Of a DNA stretch of 7,870 nt, positions 6,084 through 7,870 are shown in pieces (position 1 is the first letter of the stretch; each line of letters begins with the position of its first letter). Below the pieces are notes generated by a model, which was not told where the DNA came from, searched no databases, and saw nothing but the letters and a program-made list of their open reading frames with translations. This stretch comes from RYN-417 sp043743105 (GTDB taxonomy: Bacteria; Patescibacteriota; Saccharimonadia; Saccharimonadales; JACDBH01). Position numbers and translations under genes: made by a program. The stretch spans positions 1 to 7,870 of the forward strand of contig JAYTXD010000025.1 of NCBI GenBank assembly GCA_043743105.1, written 5' to 3'.

Positions 6084-6096
6084 TATAATTGCAGCT
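6061..6096 (+). promoter_or_regulatory. Promoter with perfect -10 box, possibly leaderless start
   Basis: TATAAT at 6084-6089 is 7 nt before the ATG at 6097; TATGTT (6061-6066) lies 17 bp upstream as a poor -35. No Shine-Dalgarno is placed for this ATG (GGAG at 6070-6073 is over 20 nt away). Transcription would start at or beside the ATG, giving a leaderless mRNA, the same arrangement as at 1479-1493. Confidence 0.5.
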
Positions 6097-6762
6097 ATGT
6101 ACAATGAACGATCCTTTAACCCAGATTATTTGGACTACAGATGTAGAGAGTGTGGCAGGTCTGTACGTGGCAAGGCGTTAAAAGGCTCAATTCACTTTGC
6201 TCCCCACAGCGATACTAGCGTATGGCTAATTTCCGAGTGTTCAAGCAAGAGTTGCGGCGCATACACTTTTGTGATTTACGACACTCTAAATAGCTGTGTA
6301 GACCGTACATTCCCTTTTGCATTTACAAAAGCCAGCGACTACAAGGCATCCATACCTGAGAATATCAGAGCAGACTTGGCGGAAGCGACCTTGTGTGTAA
6401 GGGCTGGTGCTAGACGTGCTGCGGTAGTTTTATTTAGGAGAGTTGTTCAGGATATTGCGTTAGACAAGCTAGATAAGAAGGTGCTGGTTGATGTTAAGCA
6501 AGGCGACAAGCTCTGGAAGCAAATTGATTTACTTGCTTCGGAAGGATTTATAACTAAGGCTCAAGCCAGTGCCGCTCACGAAATAAGGCACTTCGGAAAC
6601 TTTGGTGCACACCCACGAGATGACGAGCTTGATAAGGTTGAAGCCGAAGAACTTGAATTGATTGATGACCTTGTGAATAATCTCATTATGCAGATTTACG
6701 TACAGACCGATAGTATTTTGCAGTTAAAAGCTAAGAGAGAAGCTGCATTAGACGAGGATTAG
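6097..6762 (+). CDS. Zinc-ribbon + DUF4145-like protein
   Basis: The 221-aa protein has two parts. Residues about 14-56 carry four cysteines (Cys16/Cys19 in YRCRECG and Cys48/Cys53 in ECSSKSCG), a likely zinc ribbon. Residues about 88-205 match the style of DUF4145: IRADLAEATLCVRAGARRAAVVLFRRVVQDIA, then a basic linker, and the signature EIRHFGNFGAHP (162-173) before acidic helices. DUF4145 domains occur alone and fused to restriction or other defence proteins, and resemble HEPN-type helical bundles. The RHFGNFGAH segment recalls the R-x-H motif of HEPN nucleases, but its spacing (seven residues) is wider than the usual 4-6. The start follows a perfect -10 box at 7 nt. It is the last cargo gene, convergent with the severed recombinase tail. 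A defence, toxin or RNA-related role is an inference. Confidence 0.85.
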   Translation: MYNERSFNPDYLDYRCRECGRSVRGKALKGSIHFAPHSDTSVWLISECSSKSCGAYTFVIYDTLNSCVDRTFPFAFTKASDYKASIPENIRADLAEATLCVRAGARRAAVVLFRRVVQDIALDKLDKKVLVDVKQGDKLWKQIDLLASEGFITKAQASAAHEIRHFGNFGAHPRDDELDKVEAEELELIDDLVNNLIMQIYVQTDSILQLKAKREAALDED

Positions 6763-6780
6763 GTTCAACCGCTTTCTAGC

Positions 6781-6798
6781 GAGTGTAAAAGCACACTC
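6781..6798. other. Short hairpin between convergent frames
   Basis: GAGTGT (6781-6786) and ACACTC (6793-6798) form a 6-bp stem with a 6-nt loop, lying between the end of the DUF4145-like gene and the stop of the severed recombinase tail. Neither strand shows a following T-run, so it may be a pause or RNA-stability hairpin rather than an intrinsic terminator. Confidence 0.35.
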
Positions 6799-6801
6799 AT
6801 A

Positions 6802-6939
6802 TCAGAGCTGGTACTGCTGAACAAATTTAGTTCGTGACGCTTCTCTTAGCTGTAATATCCAGTCAACATCTGGACTACTAAGTAGCCAATCACTTATACT
6901 GTCAAAAGGTTCAATCTGACTTGCTTCAGGTGCACCAGA
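6802..6939 (-). other. Severed C-terminal segment of the serine recombinase (joined only in the circular form)
   Basis: Read from the right repeat leftwards, the frame that continues the recombinase through TCT GGT GC encodes S-G-A, then PEASQIEPFDSISDW. It passes through LLSSPDVDW and ends KFVQQYQL with TGA at 6804-6802. That is 42 residues beyond the shared Ala521. The other two minus frames hit stops early, and this frame has no start codon, so it is not a gene by itself. Joined at GCACCAGA as in the excised circle, it gives a predicted 563-aa recombinase. The integrated copy ends RDWT instead, with residues borrowed from tRNA-Leu. Open-frame length alone is modest evidence, since an open run of 45 codons can occur by chance. 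The frame match, absence of a start and otherwise empty sequence strengthen it. Confidence 0.6.
6932..6939 (+). repeat. attR core: right copy of the 8-bp direct repeat GCACCAGA
   Basis: This is identical to 2943-2950. Sequence to the left (CTTCAGGT) belongs to the element; to the right (ACAAGAGACCCC) it is the former tRNA downstream region with its terminator. With the preceding GGT it forms the perfect palindrome GGTGCACC (6929-6936). Confidence 0.75.
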
Positions 6940-6943
6940 ACAA

Positions 6944-6970
6944 GAGACCCCTGAAATGGGGTTTTGTTTT
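6944..6970 (+). terminator. Displaced rho-independent terminator of tRNA-Leu
   Basis: ACCCC (6947-6951) pairs with GGGGT (6958-6962) around TGAAAT, with weaker flanking pairs, followed by TTTTGTTTT (6962-6970). In the integrated state no gene reads into it closely. Joined to the tRNA by removing the element, its stem would begin 9 nt after the CCA, a standard position for a tRNA terminator. It therefore supports the element boundaries. Confidence 0.75.
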
Positions 6971-7004
6971 ACCGGGGACTATACCTGCACAGGCAGTTTA
7001 GGCG

Positions 7005-7035
7005 TATACTTCAAGAATACAAAGGAGTATTTAAT
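7005..7035 (+). promoter_or_regulatory. Candidate -10 box and strong ribosome binding site for the 7036 gene
   Basis: TATACT (7005-7010) can serve as -10 box; no clear -35 is visible. AAGGAG (7022-7027), 8 nt before ATG 7036, is the best Shine-Dalgarno in the window. It fixes the start there rather than at the upstream in-frame ATG at 6964, which lies inside the tRNA terminator. Confidence 0.6.
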
Positions 7036-7650
7036 ATGAAGAATAAATATGTGCGTATTGTGGCTATACTCATATTGGCAGGGGGTCTTAGCGGCGGTGC
7101 TTACTACATTGGTAACAAAAACAACAAAAAAACAGCCGATAAAGCAGTTACGGTCAAGACAGTAAAGCCAACTGAAAATACGCCCCCGAAGACAACTACA
7201 GATGGCAAAACAACAACTCCAGCGGCAACCAAGCCAAGCGGCATGGTTGCCGACATTAGTAAGTTCGAACCAGCTGGTCTTTTTGCTGCCAGCCAGTCAC
7301 GTCAGCTTACAAACTTTACAGCCTGGACAGATTCGCCCGTAAGTGTTGAATACCGAGATTTTAATGATGACGGCGTAAATGATTCATTTGTATCAGCAAA
7401 ATTACCAGGAACCATGGGCTACAGCATTGCGGCTGTATGGACTACAGGCGCCGACAACAAGCCAAAAGAGCTGTGGTACTTACCGTCCGACCAGTATGTT
7501 GCGCAGTCGTCTTGGACGGTAAATAGTACTAATACTCTTGTTAATAGCGGCAAGCAGGACAATAGTGGCACTATAACAACCAAAATCAATAACTGGCATT
7601 GGCAAGTAAGTACTACTGGCAGTGGCTTTGTACTAGAACCAGACATCTAA
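7036..7650 (+). CDS. Signal-anchored extracytoplasmic protein of unknown function
   Basis: The 204-aa protein begins MKNKYVRIV with a hydrophobic anchor or signal segment at residues 7-26 (basic n-region, ILILAGGLSGGAYYIG). No lipobox cysteine is present. Residues 29-68 are a Lys/Thr/Pro-rich low-complexity linker, typical of cell-wall spacers. The C-terminal domain (about 75-204) is rich in Trp, Thr and Ser and includes DFNDDGVND (108-116), which fits a calcium-binding loop of the EF-hand/FG-GAP or dockerin type. The start is set by AAGGAG at 8 nt. An upstream in-frame ATG at 6964 is rejected. The gene was probably the direct neighbour of tRNA-Leu before the element inserted. Its role is unknown; surface attachment or wall-associated function is a guess. 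Confidence 0.85.
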   Translation: MKNKYVRIVAILILAGGLSGGAYYIGNKNNKKTADKAVTVKTVKPTENTPPKTTTDGKTTTPAATKPSGMVADISKFEPAGLFAASQSRQLTNFTAWTDSPVSVEYRDFNDDGVNDSFVSAKLPGTMGYSIAAVWTTGADNKPKELWYLPSDQYVAQSSWTVNSTNTLVNSGKQDNSGTITTKINNWHWQVSTTGSGFVLEPDI

Positions 7651-7716
7651 AAAAAAACCACTATTTGCATACTATCCCATATTTCTAAATGTCTAGGCAT
7701 AAAAAAGTAAAAAAGG

Positions 7717-7746
7717 TTGTGCTTAGAAAGCGATAACGGATATACT
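7717..7746 (+). promoter_or_regulatory. Candidate promoter of the glycosyltransferase gene
   Basis: TTGTGC (7717-7722) and TATACT (7741-7746) are 18 bp apart, with a second TATACT directly following (7747-7752). The expected start near 7753 leaves a leader of about 19 nt. A weak AGGA (7767-7770) lies too close (1 nt) to the ATG at 7772 to be an ideal ribosome site. Confidence 0.45.
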
Positions 7747-7771
7747 TATACTGAACAAACAAGTATAGGAC

Positions 7772-7870
7772 ATGTCGTTGAAAATATTAATGTTGGGCTG
7801 GGAGCTGCCACCCCATAATAGTGGTGGACTAGGTGTTGCTTGCATGCATATGTGCAAGGCTCTTGCTAGT
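7772..7870 (+). CDS. Glycosyltransferase (GT4/GT5-type, glycogen synthase-like N-terminus), 3'-truncated by the window
   Basis: Thirty-three codons are visible, starting MSLKILMLGWELPP and continuing HNSGGLGVACMHMCKALAS. A first beta-strand (KILMLGWE) followed by PPHNSGGLG is the nucleotide-sugar-binding loop of GT-B fold glycosyltransferases, comparable to the K-x-GGLGD loop of glycogen/starch synthases and to the GGxG loop of GT4 enzymes. The frame is still open at the window end. An alternative start at the ATG at 7790 would cut into the first strand, so 7772 is preferred. Donor, acceptor and exact family cannot be decided from this fragment. Confidence 0.78.
   Translation, partial: MSLKILMLGWELPPHNSGGLGVACMHMCKALAS

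Larger units (their letters stand above)
2943..6931. mobile_element. Compact ~4.0-kb integrative element inserted at the 3' end of tRNA-Leu
   Basis: The element is bounded by the 8-bp direct repeat GCACCAGA, one copy at the tRNA 3' end (2943-2950) and one at 6932-6939; the distance between copies is 3989 bp. Three facts support these ends. The left end falls exactly on the tRNA terminus. The left-most gene is a large serine recombinase. A rho-independent terminator (6944-6970) sits just outside the right repeat, where removing the element would put it 9 nt after the tRNA CCA. The cargo comprises a small acidic protein, a helix-turn-helix protein, a membrane-anchored protein and a zinc-ribbon/DUF4145-like protein. 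No capsid, portal, replication or conjugation gene is seen, so it is a minimal integrative element or a phage satellite-like remnant. The exact crossover base pairs cannot be told from one integrated copy. Confidence 0.82.

Noticed and set aside
6781..6798. Bidirectional intrinsic terminator between the convergent frames
   Set aside because: The 6-bp hairpin is real, but neither strand has a T-run after it; listed only as a hairpin.
2801..6935. 9-bp direct repeat CAGGTGCAC at 2801-2809 and 6927-6935 as alternative element ends
   Set aside because: It is one base longer than GCACCAGA. However, these ends would place tRNA-Leu and the end of rsmD inside the element and leave the terminator unexplained; the tRNA-end boundary explains all observations.
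6964..7035. Upstream ATG extension of the 204-aa anchored protein
   Set aside because: It starts inside the tRNA terminator and lacks a ribosome site, whereas AAGGAG stands 8 nt before ATG 7036 and the signal segment begins there.

Overview
The window suggests a member of the Candidate Phyla Radiation, most likely Candidatus Saccharibacteria (TM7). This rests on the general look of the proteins, on a patescibacterial-type serine recombinase, and on TGA being used as an ordinary stop codon, which argues against the recoded SR1/Gracilibacteria lineages. The phylum is an inference from familiarity with such proteins; no search was run.

Layout. Positions 1-1476 hold the 3' two-thirds of recG (5' end outside the window). 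A 271-aa protein (1493-2308) follows; it carries an HxxxDxxxPxH motif of the zinc phospholipase C / S1-P1 nuclease type. It overlaps rsmD (2305-2835) by ATGA. Next comes tRNA-Leu(UAG) at 2865-2948. On the far right are a secreted or membrane-anchored protein (7036-7650) and the start of a glycosyltransferase (7772-end). These are chromosomal genes.

Between the two chromosomal parts lies a compact integrative element of about 4.0 kb (2943-6931). It sits exactly at the 3' end of tRNA-Leu, with an 8-bp direct repeat GCACCAGA at 2943-2950 and 6932-6939. Just outside the right repeat is a rho-independent terminator (6944-6970) that would follow the tRNA directly if the element were removed. The element encodes a large serine recombinase (minus strand), a small acidic protein just upstream of it, a divergent helix-turn-helix protein with a palindromic operator-like promoter, a gene-poor stretch, a membrane-anchored cysteine-containing protein, and a zinc-ribbon + DUF4145-like protein.

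The most interesting observation is that the attachment site lies inside the recombinase reading frame. In the integrated state shown here, the recombinase runs out of the element and ends after four residues encoded by the antisense strand of tRNA-Leu, with its stop codon in the T-loop (525 aa). If the two ends are joined in silico as in the excised circle, the same frame continues without a stop through the right end of the element for 42 further residues (stop at 6802-6804). This gives a predicted 563-aa enzyme. That right-end segment has no start codon and is otherwise unexplained. Integration would therefore swap the C-terminus of the element's own recombinase, a possible integration-dependent switch.
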